A stretch of DNA of 64,000 nucleotides from Streptomyces globosus. GTDB taxonomy: Bacteria; Actinomycetota; Actinomycetes; Streptomycetales; Streptomycetaceae. The stretch lies in NCBI RefSeq assembly GCF_003325375.1, contig NZ_CP030862.1, forward strand, positions 2,917,501 to 2,981,500. Reading direction: 5' to 3'. Both the position numbers and the translations under genes were made by a program. Shown here in pieces: positions 46,531 to 55,427 of this stretch; position 1 is the first letter of the stretch, and each line of letters opens with the position of its first letter. The notes beneath the pieces are model-generated. The model was not told the DNA's origin, searched no databases, and worked only from the letters and a program-made list of their open reading frames with translations.

Positions 46531-48362
46531 TGCCGTTTCCGGGAACCGCCGTCGTGTCCGTCACCGCCCCGGTGGTGGCCGACGGGCATGAGTTCCTGCA
46601 CCTTCGCCAGGAAGCCCTGCCGGACCATGGCCGCCCGATCGCTGTCCCCCTTGAGGACGGAGGCGGCGGCCGCCTGTATCTGGTCGAGGGTGGCGTGCGG
46701 CGGAATCGGCGGCACGGCGGGGTCCGTGCGGAAGTCGATGAGGAAGGGGAGCTCCGCGGCGAGCGCGTTCCGCCACGCGGCCTCGACCTGCTTGGGCTTC
46801 TCCACCCGCGTCCCGTCCAGGCCCAGGCAGCGGGCGATGTCGGCGTACGGCAGGTCGGGGATCGCCTGCGACTCCTCGAACTGGGGGGCGCCCGACATGG
46901 CCCGCATCTCCCAGGTGACCTGGTTGAGATCGTGGTTGTTGAGCACGGCCACCACGAAGCGGGGGTCAGACCACTCGGAGCGGTACTTGGCCGCGGTCAC
47001 CAGCTCCATCATGCCGTTCATCTGCATGGCCCCGTCGCCGACCAGGGCGATGACGGGACGGTCGGGGTGGGCGAACTTGGCGCCGATGGCGTACGGAACC
47101 GCCGGGCCCATGGTGGCGAGGGTCCCGGACAGGGAGCCGCGCATGGTGCCGCGCATGCGCAGGTGGCGGGCGTACCAGTTGGCCGCCGACCCCGAGTCCG
47201 CGGTGATCATGGCGTTGTCCGGAAGCAGGGGGTCGAGGGCGTGGAAGACGTACTCGGGGTTGACCGGGTCGGCGCCCACCGAGGCCCGCCGCTCCATCAC
47301 CTCCCACCAGCGGGCGGTGTTCTTCTCCACGGTCTCCCGCCAGTCCCGGCTGCTCTTGCGGTGCAGGCGGGGCAGCAGGCGGCGCAGGGTGTCGCCCGCG
47401 TCGCCGACCAGCTGCACCTCGAAGGGGTACCGCAGACCGATCATGTGCGGGTCGATGTCGATCTGCACGGCGCGGGCCTGGTCGAACTCGGGCATGAACT
47501 GGGTGTAGGGGAAGCTGGAGCCGATCACGAGCAGGGTGTCGCAGTCCCGCATCAGCTCGTACGACGGCCGGGTGCCGAGCAGCCCGATCGAGCCGGTCAC
47601 GTAGGGCAGGTCGTCGGGCAGGGCGTCCTTGCCCAGCAGGGCCTTGGCCACACCGGCGCCGAGGACGTCGGCGAGGCGTTCGACCTCGGGCCGCGCGCCT
47701 CGTGCGCCCTGCCCGATGAGGACGGCGACCTTCTCGCCCGCGTTGAGCACCTCGGCGGCCCGCTCCAGGTCGGTGTCGGAGGGCACCGGGGCGTAGTCGG
47801 CGATGCCCAGGCTGGAGGGCACCATCTTGAAGGCGTGCTCCGGCGGGCTGTAGTCGAGTTCCTGCACGTCCGCCGGGACGATCACCGCCGTCACGGTGCG
47901 CCGGGCGTACGCCGTCCGCACGGCCCGGTCGATGGCGTTGGGGAACTGCTCGGGGACGGTCACGGTGACGCAGTAGTCCGAGGCGACGTCCTTGTAGAGG
48001 GTGGCGAGGTCCACCTCCTGCTGGTACGAGCCTCCCATGGCGCTGCGGTCGGTCTGCCCCACGAGGGCGACGACGGGGACGTGGTCGAGCTTGGCGTCGT
48101 ACAGGCCGTTGAGGAGATGGATCGCGCCCGGCCCCGAGGTGGCCGCGCAGACCCCGACCCGGCCCGAGAACTTGGCGTACCCCACCGCCTGGAAGGCGGA
48201 CATCTCCTCGTGGCGCGACTGGATGAACCGCGGTCGGTCCCCGGCCCGCCCCCAGGCCGCGAGCAGACCGTTGATGCCGTCACCCGGATAGGCGAAGACG
48301 TACTCGACGCCCCACTCCCTCAAACGCCGGAGAACGTGGTCGGAGACCTTGGTCCCGGTCAT
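46527..48362 (-). CDS. ThDP-dependent enzyme, pyruvate oxidase/dehydrogenase (PoxB)-like
   Basis: A 611-aa enzyme of the acetolactate synthase/pyruvate oxidase superfamily. The N-terminal domain has VFAYPGDGINGLL and the catalytic Glu in SRHEEMSAFQAVGYAK. GPGAIHLLNGLYDAKLDHVP follows. The C-terminal ThDP/Mg motif is GDGAMQMNGMMELVT...NN. FAD contacts of the middle domain (GSSFPYTQFMPE) suit the PoxB type, which decarboxylates pyruvate to acetate and CO2 with quinone or ferredoxin as acceptor. I place the start at ATG 48362 (MTGTKVSDH) with AGAGGTGG upstream. It overlaps the GH15-like gene at its 3' end. Confidence 0.88.
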   Translation of the reverse strand: MTGTKVSDHVLRRLREWGVEYVFAYPGDGINGLLAAWGRAGDRPRFIQSRHEEMSAFQAVGYAKFSGRVGVCAATSGPGAIHLLNGLYDAKLDHVPVVALVGQTDRSAMGGSYQQEVDLATLYKDVASDYCVTVTVPEQFPNAIDRAVRTAYARRTVTAVIVPADVQELDYSPPEHAFKMVPSSLGIADYAPVPSDTDLERAAEVLNAGEKVAVLIGQGARGARPEVERLADVLGAGVAKALLGKDALPDDLPYVTGSIGLLGTRPSYELMRDCDTLLVIGSSFPYTQFMPEFDQARAVQIDIDPHMIGLRYPFEVQLVGDAGDTLRRLLPRLHRKSSRDWRETVEKNTARWWEVMERRASVGADPVNPEYVFHALDPLLPDNAMITADSGSAANWYARHLRMRGTMRGSLSGTLATMGPAVPYAIGAKFAHPDRPVIALVGDGAMQMNGMMELVTAAKYRSEWSDPRFVVAVLNNHDLNQVTWEMRAMSGAPQFEESQAIPDLPYADIARCLGLDGTRVEKPKQVEAAWRNALAAELPFLIDFRTDPAVPPIPPHATLDQIQAAAASVLKGDSDRAAMVRQGFLAKVQELMPVGHHRGGDGHDGGSRKRQ

Positions 48363-48481
48363 GAATGCCACCTCTCTCACTCTCCCGTCGGGCACCCCGT
48401 CATTTCCATCCACGGGCGCCTACCCCTGCGATCCGCCCGTACCCTCCGCGAGGCGGAGGGCTCCGCCGCACCGGCGGCCGC

Positions 48482-48538
48482 GCGGGGCGTGGCGCCGCCC
48501 GCGGGGCGTGGCGCCGGGCGCGGGGCGTGGCGCCGGGC
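48482..48538. repeat. Three tandem 19-bp repeats between ThDP enzyme and nhaA
   Basis: GCGGGGCGTGGCGCCGCCC (48482-48500) is followed by two copies of GCGGGGCGTGGCGCCGGGC (48501-48519 and 48520-48538). Each holds the self-complementary GGCGCC. They occupy the 319-bp divergent gap between 48362 and 48682. The rest of that gap holds no clear gene or promoter. Confidence 0.9.
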
Positions 48539-48681
48539 GCCGTGGGGGGCGTGCCGCCTACTGTGGAGACGCGTGTCCGGGCCGCGCCTCCCGGACTGGG
48601 CGCCGGTGGGCCCTGCCGGGTTCTGGGGTCGGCCTTCGGCCATCCACGACGCGACGGCGGGCCGGAGGAACCACAGACGTC

Positions 48682-49977
48682 ATGGCCGAGAAGGAGCCCC
48701 CCGACCGTCCGTCCTTCCTCGGACTGCTGCCCGGGGCCGAGCAGCGCTCGCTCGCGGAGATCCTGCGCGCCGAGACGTTCGGCGGGCTCGTCCTCCTGGT
48801 TGCGGCGTTCCTCGCCCTGGTGTGGGCGAACAGCCCTCTCAGCGACAGCTACGAGCGGGTCCGGGAATTCGCTTTCGGGCCTCCCGGACTCGGCCTCCAC
48901 CTCTCCGTCGCCCACTGGACCGCCGACGGCCTGCTCACCGTCTTCTTCCTCGTCGCCGGGATCGAGGTCAAGCGCGAGTTCGTGCACGGCGAGCTGCGCA
49001 CCCCGTCCACGGCGGCCCTCCCCGTGGTCGCCGCGGTGTGCGGCATGGCGGTCCCCGGGGCCCTCTACGTGCTCATCACCGTGCTCGGCGGCGGCAGTCT
49101 CCAGGGCTGGGCCGTGCCGATGGCCACGGACATCGCCTTCGCCCTGGGCGTCCTCGCCGTGATCTCCACGCATCTTCCGGCCTCACTGCGCGCCTTCCTG
49201 CTCACGCTCGCCGTCGTCGACGACCTGGGTGCCATCGCCATCATCGCCGTCTTCTTCACGGACGACCTGAACCTCCCCGCCCTCGGCGGCGCCCTTGCCG
49301 GGCTCCTGGTCTTCGCCCTCCTGCAGTTCCGCCGGGTCCGGGGCTGGTGGTGGTACGTGCCGCTGGCGCTCACGATCTGGGCTTCGACGTACAACAGCGG
49401 GGTGCACGCCACGGTGGCGGGCGTCGCCATGGGCCTGATGCTGCGTGCCCGAGGCCGCCGGGGCGAGGGTTCCTCCGCGGGCGCCCGCACCGCCCACCGG
49501 CTGCGCCCCTTCTCGGCAGCCGTCGCCGTGCCGCTCTTCGCACTGTTCGCCGCCGGCGTTCCGCTGTCCGGCAGCGCGATCGCCGGTGTCTTCACCAGTC
49601 CCGAATCGCTCGGGGTCGTGATCGGCCTGACCGTGGGGAAGACCGTGGGGGTGCTCGGCGGCGGCTACCTCGCCGCCCGTTTCACCCGGGCGCGGCTCAA
49701 CCCGGAGCTCGAGTGGTCCGATGTCTTCGGCCTCGCCGCGCTCGCCGGGATCGGCTTCACCATCGCGCTGCTCTTCAGCGAGCTCGCCTTCCCCGGTTCC
49801 GGGACGGCAGAACGCGTCAAGGCCGCGGTCCTGATCGCCTCAGTCACCTCCGCCGCGGTCGCCGGCGTGGTACTGCGACGCCGCAACGCCGTCTACCGGC
49901 GCATGTCCCAGGAAGAAGAGGGCGGCGGAGCAGCCGACGAGGACGCGAGCGGATCCGGCAGGGGGAACGGCAACTGA
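48682..49977 (+). CDS. nhaA: Na+/H+ antiporter NhaA
   Basis: A 431-aa inner-membrane antiporter. Family signatures are FFLVAGIEVKREFVHGEL, ATDIAFALGVLAVI (helix IV) and the twin-Asp helix V LTLAVVDDLGAIAIIAVFF, whose Asp pair binds Na+ and protons. FGLAALAGIGFTIALLFSEL is the C-terminal signature. About twelve hydrophobic segments are visible. ATG 48682 is preceded by GGAGGAA at 12 bp, a rather long spacing. It exchanges internal Na+ for protons. It shares the region with the Kdp K+ pump, an ion-homeostasis theme. Confidence 0.95.
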   Translation: MAEKEPPDRPSFLGLLPGAEQRSLAEILRAETFGGLVLLVAAFLALVWANSPLSDSYERVREFAFGPPGLGLHLSVAHWTADGLLTVFFLVAGIEVKREFVHGELRTPSTAALPVVAAVCGMAVPGALYVLITVLGGGSLQGWAVPMATDIAFALGVLAVISTHLPASLRAFLLTLAVVDDLGAIAIIAVFFTDDLNLPALGGALAGLLVFALLQFRRVRGWWWYVPLALTIWASTYNSGVHATVAGVAMGLMLRARGRRGEGSSAGARTAHRLRPFSAAVAVPLFALFAAGVPLSGSAIAGVFTSPESLGVVIGLTVGKTVGVLGGGYLAARFTRARLNPELEWSDVFGLAALAGIGFTIALLFSELAFPGSGTAERVKAAVLIASVTSAAVAGVVLRRRNAVYRRMSQEEEGGGAADEDASGSGRGNGN

Positions 49978-50035
49978 CCGAAACCCCTCAGCCGGCCCGC
50001 GACTCCGGCCGCCAGGTCGCTCCGGACCCCGGCGA

Positions 50036-50257
50036 TCAGACGGGACCGGGCACGCTCGCCTCGGCCGCGGCGCACACGGGGCAGACGACCCGGCGGGCGG
50101 GCAGGTCCGTCGTGGTCTTGCCCAGTCCCGCGGGGCGCAGCAGCTCGTGCGTCTCGACGCGGGCGTGCCCGGTGCACAGGCCCACCCCGCACTCCCGGCA
50201 GACCGCGACGGCAACCCGGGGCGGGCCCGATCCGGCGGCGCACTCGTAGCAGTTCAT
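50036..50257 (-). CDS. DUF2180 small zinc-ribbon-like protein
   Basis: A 73-aa Cys-rich protein, MNCYECAAGSG, then AVCRECGVGLCTGHARVET, and VVCPVCAAAE near the end. Its eight Cys and its His residues form CxxC pairs that could bind two zinc ions. It matches the DUF2180 family common in Streptomyces. ATG 50257 gives a nine-base spacing from AAGGAG; ATG 50263 is possible. It lies 53 bp after the PRC-barrel gene and so may belong to its operon. Confidence 0.88.
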   Translation of the reverse strand: MNCYECAAGSGPPRVAVAVCRECGVGLCTGHARVETHELLRPAGLGKTTTDLPARRVVCPVCAAAEASVPGPV

Positions 50258-50316
50258 CGCCATTGACTCCTTCGGGTCGGGGTCTGTGCGCCCCGCCTGA
50301 TCCTGACGGCTGAGCC

Positions 50317-50763
50317 TCAGTCAGTGGATTCGGGCGGTGCTTCCTCGTCCTTGACCACCACGGCGAAGTCGCCCACTGCGAGGAGACGGCCGCCCTCGAC
50401 CTCCCCGGCCTCCGTGGTCAGGCCGGCCAACCCGCCGTCGGATTCGTCGAACGTGCACTCGCGGACTTCTCCGAGACGCTGCCCCCGGTCGGTGAACAGG
50501 GCCTTTCCCCGGGGGTCGTGGTACGGGCCGTCCGCGTCCGCTTCGGCGAAGGAGTCCGTCGTGCGGGTGACCATGACCGCGTCCGGACCGACGGAGCGCA
50601 CCGCCTCCCACGGGACGAATTCGTCGCCGCGAGAGGAACGCATCCGCAAGGCCTCCACGCGGGCCGGAGACGCAGCCAGCACCAGACCGGTCACCGGGCC
50701 CAGCTGCTCGGCAGTGTCAGAGACCACTACGGGCATGCGCAGGACCTCACCGAACCGCTTCAT
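50317..50763 (-). CDS. PRC-barrel domain protein, shorter paralogue
   Basis: A 148-aa soluble protein with two PRC-barrel-like halves: RMPVVVSDTAEQLGPVTGLV near residue 10, with GDEFVPWEAVRSVGPDAVMV, and then KALFTDRGQRLGEVRECTFD. It ends in an acidic tail. PRC barrels are found in RimM and photosynthetic-reaction-centre H subunits and bind RNA or protein. The start overlaps the preceding gene's stop as ATGA. With the longer paralogue and a 46-aa membrane protein it makes a three-gene coupled unit. Role unknown. Confidence 0.85.
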   Translation of the reverse strand: MKRFGEVLRMPVVVSDTAEQLGPVTGLVLAASPARVEALRMRSSRGDEFVPWEAVRSVGPDAVMVTRTTDSFAEADADGPYHDPRGKALFTDRGQRLGEVRECTFDESDGGLAGLTTEAGEVEGGRLLAVGDFAVVVKDEEAPPESTD

Positions 50764-51326
50764 GACGCCTCCTTCAACGCCTGCTCCAGACCGCGGGCGG
50801 CCTCGGGGAAGTCTTCGAGGTTCTCTGCCGTGAACCTGAGCGACATCGCGGGCACCACGACGTTCTCGTCGGTGGCGGCGAGCGGAAGGGGCACGGGCAG
50901 CAGGGCGGTGGTCCAGCCGGCTTCCCGGTGGCCCAGTTTCACCTCGTACCCCACCGACCGGGCGACATCGTCACCCACGTCGAGGACCACATCGGTGACC
51001 TTGCCCATGTGCTCGCCCTCGGAGGTGAGGACGGCAGCGCCGCCCACACCGGCGCCCGGTGCCTCGGCCTGTTCCGTCTCGTCCGGTCCGACCACGGCCG
51101 ACCGGTCGGCGACCATGACGGCGTCCGAGCCGAGGGCGTGGACGTTCGCCCAGGGCAGCACCTCGTGGCGCGGGCCTGCGAGCAGGCCGCGGCCACTGAG
51201 CGTGAACATCGTCACCCGGCCGTCCCCCGCATCCAGAACCACGTCCTTGACCTGGGCGATCGCATCTCCCTCCAACGTGACCACCGGCAGTCCGACGACG
51301 TCGCCGATGCGAATGAGAAACGTCAT
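50760..51326 (-). CDS. PRC-barrel domain protein, longer paralogue
   Basis: A 188-aa protein with two PRC-barrel halves: RIGDVVGLPVVTLEGDAIAQ followed by VKDVVLDAGDG and HEVLPWANVHALGSDAVMV; and AVLTSEGEHMGKVTDVVLDV. The C-terminal part (ENVVVPAMSLRFTAENLEDF) is unrelated. ATG 51326 overlaps the TGA of the upstream 46-aa gene by one base. It shares the DAVMV core with the paralogue downstream, showing a gene duplication. No catalytic residues are visible. Confidence 0.87.
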   Translation of the reverse strand: MTFLIRIGDVVGLPVVTLEGDAIAQVKDVVLDAGDGRVTMFTLSGRGLLAGPRHEVLPWANVHALGSDAVMVADRSAVVGPDETEQAEAPGAGVGGAAVLTSEGEHMGKVTDVVLDVGDDVARSVGYEVKLGHREAGWTTALLPVPLPLAATDENVVVPAMSLRFTAENLEDFPEAARGLEQALKEAS

Positions 51327-51466
51327 CACGGTTCACCCCTGCCACGCGTGGGCGGATGCTCGACCACCGCCCCGCCCCTACGCCGACGCGCCTGCGTCAC
51401 CAGGGCCGAGATGGCGATCACCGCGAGGACGACGACCGCCACGATCAGCCAGAGCCACCACTCCAT
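51326..51466 (-). CDS. 46-aa single-pass membrane protein coupled to the PRC-barrel genes
   Basis: Starts MEWWLWLIVAVVVLAVIAIS, one transmembrane helix, followed by an Arg-rich cytosolic tail (ALVTQARRRRGGAVVE). A full AGGAGG lies 8 bp upstream of the ATG. Its stop overlaps the PRC-barrel start as TGATG. I infer a membrane anchor or sensor for the PRC-barrel proteins, since all three genes are coupled. Confidence 0.75.
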   Translation of the reverse strand: MEWWLWLIVAVVVLAVIAISALVTQARRRRGGAVVEHPPTRGRGEP

Positions 51467-51552
51467 GATCCGGCCCTCCTGTCTCGATCGAGCCTCCGAG
51501 CCCTTCTCGGTGGCACCTGCCCGCGCGCGTGCGCCTCATACACGGCCGGCCC

Positions 51553-52707
51553 TCAGACGGCCCGCTTCCGCCACCGGGAAGAGGCAAGCCACGACGTCAC
51601 CCGGCTGACGTCGGAGCTGGTGACCACGCCGACGACCGCGCCGCCCGCCAGGACGACAGCACGGTGGGCCGGGCTGCTCTCCAGCACGGGCAGGACGCCG
51701 GTCAGCGGATCGCCGGGGTGCGGGGTGGGGACCTCCTCGATCGGGATCATCACGTCGGCCACTCGCGTCGTGCCGTGCCTTTCCTCCGGTACGCGGGCGG
51801 CGGCGTTGACGCTCACCAGGCCGACCGGACGGCGGTCGGCGTCGACCACGGGGAACGCGGAGTGGCGGAAGCGGAACTGCGGCGCGGCGAGGAACCGGCC
51901 GACGGCGAGCGAGGCGGGCACGGTCACCGGGTCGCGCCCCATGGCCTCTCCGACGGTGACCCCGCTCAGCAGTTCCTCCAGCTTGGCCTGGCTGCCTTCC
52001 GCTGTCGCCACGGCGACGAGGAACCAGCCGACGAGGACGATCCATATGCCGCTGAGCGGCACTCCGCGCAGGACCAGGAGCAGCCCGACGGCGACCAGTG
52101 CCCAGCCCAGCAGCCGGCTGGCGCCCGTCGCCACGGCGGTGGCCCGCAGCCGGTCCCCGGTCCGGCGCCAGACCACTGCCCTGAGCAGTCGTCCGCCGTC
52201 GAGCGGCGCTGCGGGCAGGGCGTTGAAGACGGCCAGGAGCACGTTGATGCCGCCCAGCCAGGCCAGGGCCTCGACGGCGAGCCCCGCGCCGAGGGCGGCC
52301 GCGGCGGCGCCGGCCAGGAGGCCGAACAGCAGACCCAGCAGCAGGCTGACCAGTGGGCCGACACCCGCGATGCGCGCTTCCGCGCCGGGCGTGGGGGGTT
52401 CACCCCCGAGCCGGGCCATGCCTCCCAGGAGCCACAGCGTGATGTCCCCGACGGCGACGCCGTTGCGGCGGGCCACGACCGCGTGGCTGAGTTCGTGGGC
52501 AAGCAGGGACAGCAGCAGGAACGCCGCGGCGACCAGGGTGGTGACCGCGTACTGCCAGCCCGGGCGGCCCGGATGGGCAGCGGGAAGCCGGCCGGAGAGA
52601 ACCAGTGCGATCACCGCGACGATGACCAGGACGCTCCAGTGCACGCCCACCCGCACGCCGGCGATCGTGCCCAGGGAGAACGTCGGCTTCACGGCAGTCA
52701 CCTCCAT
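51553..52707 (-). CDS. M50 site-2 protease with C-terminal CBS domains
   Basis: A 384-aa intramembrane metalloprotease. The zinc motif is [12 protein letters not shown] (HExxH), and the second site is [20 protein letters not shown], whose Asp completes the metal ligands. Six or so hydrophobic segments surround them. Two CBS domains follow ([40 protein letters not shown]), which usually bind nucleotides. Such proteases cleave anti-sigma factors or other membrane proteins; the target is unknown. ATG 52707 follows AGAGAGGGGG. It lies upstream of the small membrane/PRC genes on the same strand, 86 bp apart. Confidence 0.93.
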   Translation of the reverse strand: MEVTAVKPTFSLGTIAGVRVGVHWSVLVIVAVIALVLSGRLPAAHPGRPGWQYAVTTLVAAAFLLLSLLAHELSHAVVARRNGVAVGDITLWLLGGMARLGGEPPTPGAEARIAGVGPLVSLLLGLLFGLLAGAAAAALGAGLAVEALAWLGGINVLLAVFNALPAAPLDGGRLLRAVVWRRTGDRLRATAVATGASRLLGWALVAVGLLLVLRGVPLSGIWIVLVGWFLVAVATAEGSQAKLEELLSGVTVGEAMGRDPVTVPASLAVGRFLAAPQFRFRHSAFPVVDADRRPVGLVSVNAAARVPEERHGTTRVADVMIPIEEVPTPHPGDPLTGVLPVLESSPAHRAVVLAGGAVVGVVTSSDVSRVTSWLASSRWRKRAV

Positions 52708-52776
52708 CCCCCTCTCTGGCGGATGTCCACGATCTCCCCTCCCATGCGGCCGCCTCGGGGAACGTCAGGAGGACGG

Positions 52777-53665
52777 GTGTTCCTTCGGAGGCTTCGGGCC
52801 CGGTGGCGGGCCCGCGTGAGCGAAGCGGCCGTGCACGGGTTCGGGGCCGCGGATGCCCGCCTGCCCCTGGCCGGCGTCGCACGGCGGCTCCTGTGCAAGG
52901 CGTTCCCCGACCACTGGTCGTTCCTGCTCGGCGAGATCGCCCTGTACACGTTCGCGGTGCTGGTCCTGACCGGGGTCTACCTCACCCTGTTCTTCGATCC
53001 GACCACGGGCAGGACTCCGTACACCGGCAGCTACCCGCTGCTGCGGGGACAGCTGGTGAGCCGGGCCTACGCCTCGACCATGGCCCTGAGTTTCGACGTG
53101 CGGGGCGGACTGCTGATCCGGCAGATCCACCACTGGGCCGCGCTGGTCTTCGTCGCCGCCATCGCGGTGCACCTGCTGCGGGTGTTCTTCACGGGCGCCT
53201 TCCGCAAGCCGCGGGAGGCGAACTGGATGGTCGGGTGTCGCTGTTCCTCCTGGCACTGCTGGAGGGCTCCGCCGGCTACTCGTTGCCGGACGACCTGCTG
53301 TCCGGCACCGGTCTGCGGACGGCCATGACCATCCTGGGGTCGGTTCCGTTCGCCGGCACGTACCTGGAGATGGCAGCGCTCGGCGGGGAGTACCCGGGCG
53401 AATCGCTGCTGCCGCGCCTGTACGCGATGCACATCCTGCTGGTTCCCGGACTGATGGCCGCCCTGATCACGATGCACCTGATGCCTGTCACGTACCTGAA
53501 GCACACGCAGTGGGCCGGCCCCGGCAGAACGGCTCGCAACGCGGTGGGCCGACCGATGTTCCCTCATTTCGCGGCCAAGTCGGCGGGCTTCTTCCTGCTG
53601 GTCTTCGGCCTCCTGGCACTCCTCGGCGGAACAGCTCAGATCAATCCCGTCTGGACGTACGGAGG
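52777..53665 (+). pseudogene. Cytochrome b (qcrB-like), frameshifted and C-truncated
   Basis: The start region reads [20 protein letters not shown] and [20 protein letters not shown], as in the cytochrome b of the actinobacterial bc1 complex. The frame breaks near 53233-53235: one missing G in GGG-TGTCGCTG would restore [15 protein letters not shown]. The second frame then continues through [15 protein letters not shown] and YLKHTQWAGPGRT to INPVWTYG, and stops matching near 53660. The heme-binding His residues of helix B (HHWAAL) and the later HTQ region are present. The C-terminal third (quinone site and last helices) is absent, so it cannot make a full QcrB. GTG 52777 follows AGGAGGACGG. 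Confidence 0.85.
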
Positions 53666-54218
53666 CCGTGATCATGTACAGGTAGCCGATGACCTTGTGG
53701 TCCGCCGTCGTGAGCAGTCCGAGGAGCCGCGACCGGCCCCGCCGGCTCCCTGCTCTTCTGCCGGTCGGCCGGCAAGCTCTGTCGCGTCATCCGCTGCCCA
53801 TCCCGCGCACGGTTCCGATACGTCTCGATCGCGATCCTTCCGCCCGCCGCCGGGCGGGGAGCCTCCGACGGGCGGGTGCGCACCGGAATTCACCGGTTCA
53901 CCGACCGGTGAACAGTCGCCGGGGGGCCGGGGGGCCGGGGGGCCGGGGGGCGCCGTTTTCGGGCTCTCCGCCCGCGCAGGTATCCTTCCGGCTTTCCCGG
54001 GTAGGCGCCGGCGAGGGAAGTCCTCCCTGCCGGAGCGGGGGCCGACGGAAGCGGTCGGACCGGACGGCCGCCACCACTCCGGACCGAGTCGACACGGGCT
54101 CCGTACCGGGCGGCGCAGACCGGCACCGCAGGCAGCCGTCACGGTTACGCAGCCGGCCCCGCAATCGACGGCCGGGCCGGCGGCAGACAGGCCGAGCCGC
54201 CTGGCTCCACAGGAGCGC
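53666..54218. other. Non-coding stretch after qcrB remnant, with short repeats
   Basis: No gene is recognised. TTCACCGG (53889-53896) and CCGGTGAA (53905-53912) make an 8-bp inverted repeat. Four perfect tandem copies of CCGGGGGG follow at 53919-53950. The rest shows no recognisable product on either strand. Confidence 0.6.
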
Positions 54219-54560
54219 ATGATGAATCGATCCCACCCCTCCGGACGCCCCGTACCCCGCTCCCGGTCCGGCATCATCGGGCGCCACTTCGAACGGACCG
54301 GAACGGAACCGGCCACCGCCCAGAGCGCCGTGGGCCTCCGCATCATCCTGGTGGTCGCGGCATTGGCTCTCTTCGCCCTGGCTGCAGCCGCCCTCGGCCT
54401 GTGGGCCGGCAGCGCCTCACCCGAGGCGAGCCCCGGTCAGACCGAGCTGACGGGGATGGCCATTGCCTGCGGCGTCCTGTGCCTGATCGCCGTCCTGAAC
54501 CTGGTGTTCCTCCTCCGTAGGCGCGCGAGGGAACGCCCTCCGAGACATGGCAGATCCTGA
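54219..54560 (+). CDS. DUF6343-like small membrane protein
   Basis: A 113-aa protein. After a polar N-terminus with FERTGTEPATAQSAVGLR, the signature of the DUF6343 group, two membrane helices follow (IILVVAALALFALAAAALGL; TGMAIACGVLCLIAVLNLVF) and an Arg-rich C-terminus. ATG 54219 or 54222 both follow AGGAG; the second has better spacing. It lies between the qcrB remnant and the convergent kdp operon. Function unknown. Confidence 0.75.
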   Translation: MMNRSHPSGRPVPRSRSGIIGRHFERTGTEPATAQSAVGLRIILVVAALALFALAAAALGLWAGSASPEASPGQTELTGMAIACGVLCLIAVLNLVFLLRRRARERPPRHGRS

Positions 54561-54641
54561 CAGGGCAGCCGCCCAGCCCGGCCCGCCGGCACGATCGACC
54601 ACTGCGCTCACGGCGTGCGCGGACGGCCCGCGGCACGTGGT

Positions 54642-54684
54642 GGGAGCCGGCAGGGCGCGGACATTCCGCGTCCTGCCGGCTCCC
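54642..54684. terminator. Strong hairpin after kdpC
   Basis: GGGAGCCGGCAGG (54642-54654) and CCTGCCGGCTCCC (54672-54684) are perfect complements, with an inner CGCGG/CCGCG pair in the loop. It lies 20 bp beyond the kdpC stop and 82 bp beyond the DUF6343-like stop, so it can end both convergent transcripts. Confidence 0.8.
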
Positions 54685-54704
54685 GGTCCGTGCGACGTGG
54701 AACC

Positions 54705-55421
54705 TCAGCCCTCGACCAGTGCCTTGAGGGCGGTGTTGAGTTCGAGGACGTTGACGCGGGGTTCGCCCATGAAGCCGAGGGTCCGGCCGATGGTGTGGTC
54801 GGCGACGAGCTTCTCGACCTGCTTGACGTCGAGGTTGTTCTGCTCGGCGACCCGGTGGACCTGGAGCTTGGCGTACTCCGGCGAGATGTGCGGGTCCAGG
54901 CCCGAGCCTGAGGAGGTGACCGCGTCTGCCGGCACGTCCTCGGGCCTGACCTTGTGGGTGGAGGTCGAGTTGTCGGCGACGACCGCGTCCTCGGCGGCGA
55001 TGACCTGTGCGCAGAGGGTGCCCTCTTCGGAGTCCCTGGTGCACCGGCCGTTCACGGCGCCGTTGTCGGCGGAACGGTTGGTGGCACCGGACAGGAGCAG
55101 GGAGTACTGCGTGTTGGCGCTGTTGGTGCCCAAGCCGTTGGACGGGCGGGGCTGGAACCACTTCAGGTCGGGCCTCGCGGCCTCTTCGGCGTCGTTCGGG
55201 TCCTTCTTCGGCAGGTTGTAGGTCTGTCCGATGAGGGAGGAGCCGACGACCCGGCCGCTCTTGTCCTTGATCTCGGAGCCGTTGGCCTTGTCGTTGAACA
55301 GAGCCTGGGCGATACCGGTGACGGCGAGCGGGTAGATGACGCCGCAGATCACGGTCAGGACGAGCAGGGCGCGCAGGCCGGCTCCGACCAACCGTGCCGT
55401 GTTGCCTACAGAGTTGTTCAT
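54705..55421 (-). CDS. kdpC: K+-transporting ATPase subunit C
   Basis: A 238-aa single-pass membrane subunit that stabilises the Kdp complex. The N-terminal helix VLTVICGVIYPLAVTGIAQA is typical, followed by GSSLIGQTYNLPKKDP, LDPHISPEYAKLQVHRVAEQ and HTIGRTLGFMGEPRVNVLEL. An insertion around residues 115-160 with two Cys is unlike shorter enterobacterial KdpC. ATG 55421 lies 6 bp from the kdpB stop. The last gene of the operon. Confidence 0.95.
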   Translation of the reverse strand: MNNSVGNTARLVGAGLRALLVLTVICGVIYPLAVTGIAQALFNDKANGSEIKDKSGRVVGSSLIGQTYNLPKKDPNDAEEAARPDLKWFQPRPSNGLGTNSANTQYSLLLSGATNRSADNGAVNGRCTRDSEEGTLCAQVIAAEDAVVADNSTSTHKVRPEDVPADAVTSSGSGLDPHISPEYAKLQVHRVAEQNNLDVKQVEKLVADHTIGRTLGFMGEPRVNVLELNTALKALVEG

Positions 55422-55427
55422 CGCAGA

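Noticed and set aside
48482..48538. Possible CRISPR-like repeat array
   Set aside because: Repeats are 19 bp with no spacers between them and no cas genes; it is a simple tandem repeat.
46554..50249. A 1231-codon plus-strand frame across the ThDP enzyme and nhaA
   Set aside because: It runs antisense through a ThDP enzyme and out of frame through NhaA, both with clear motifs.
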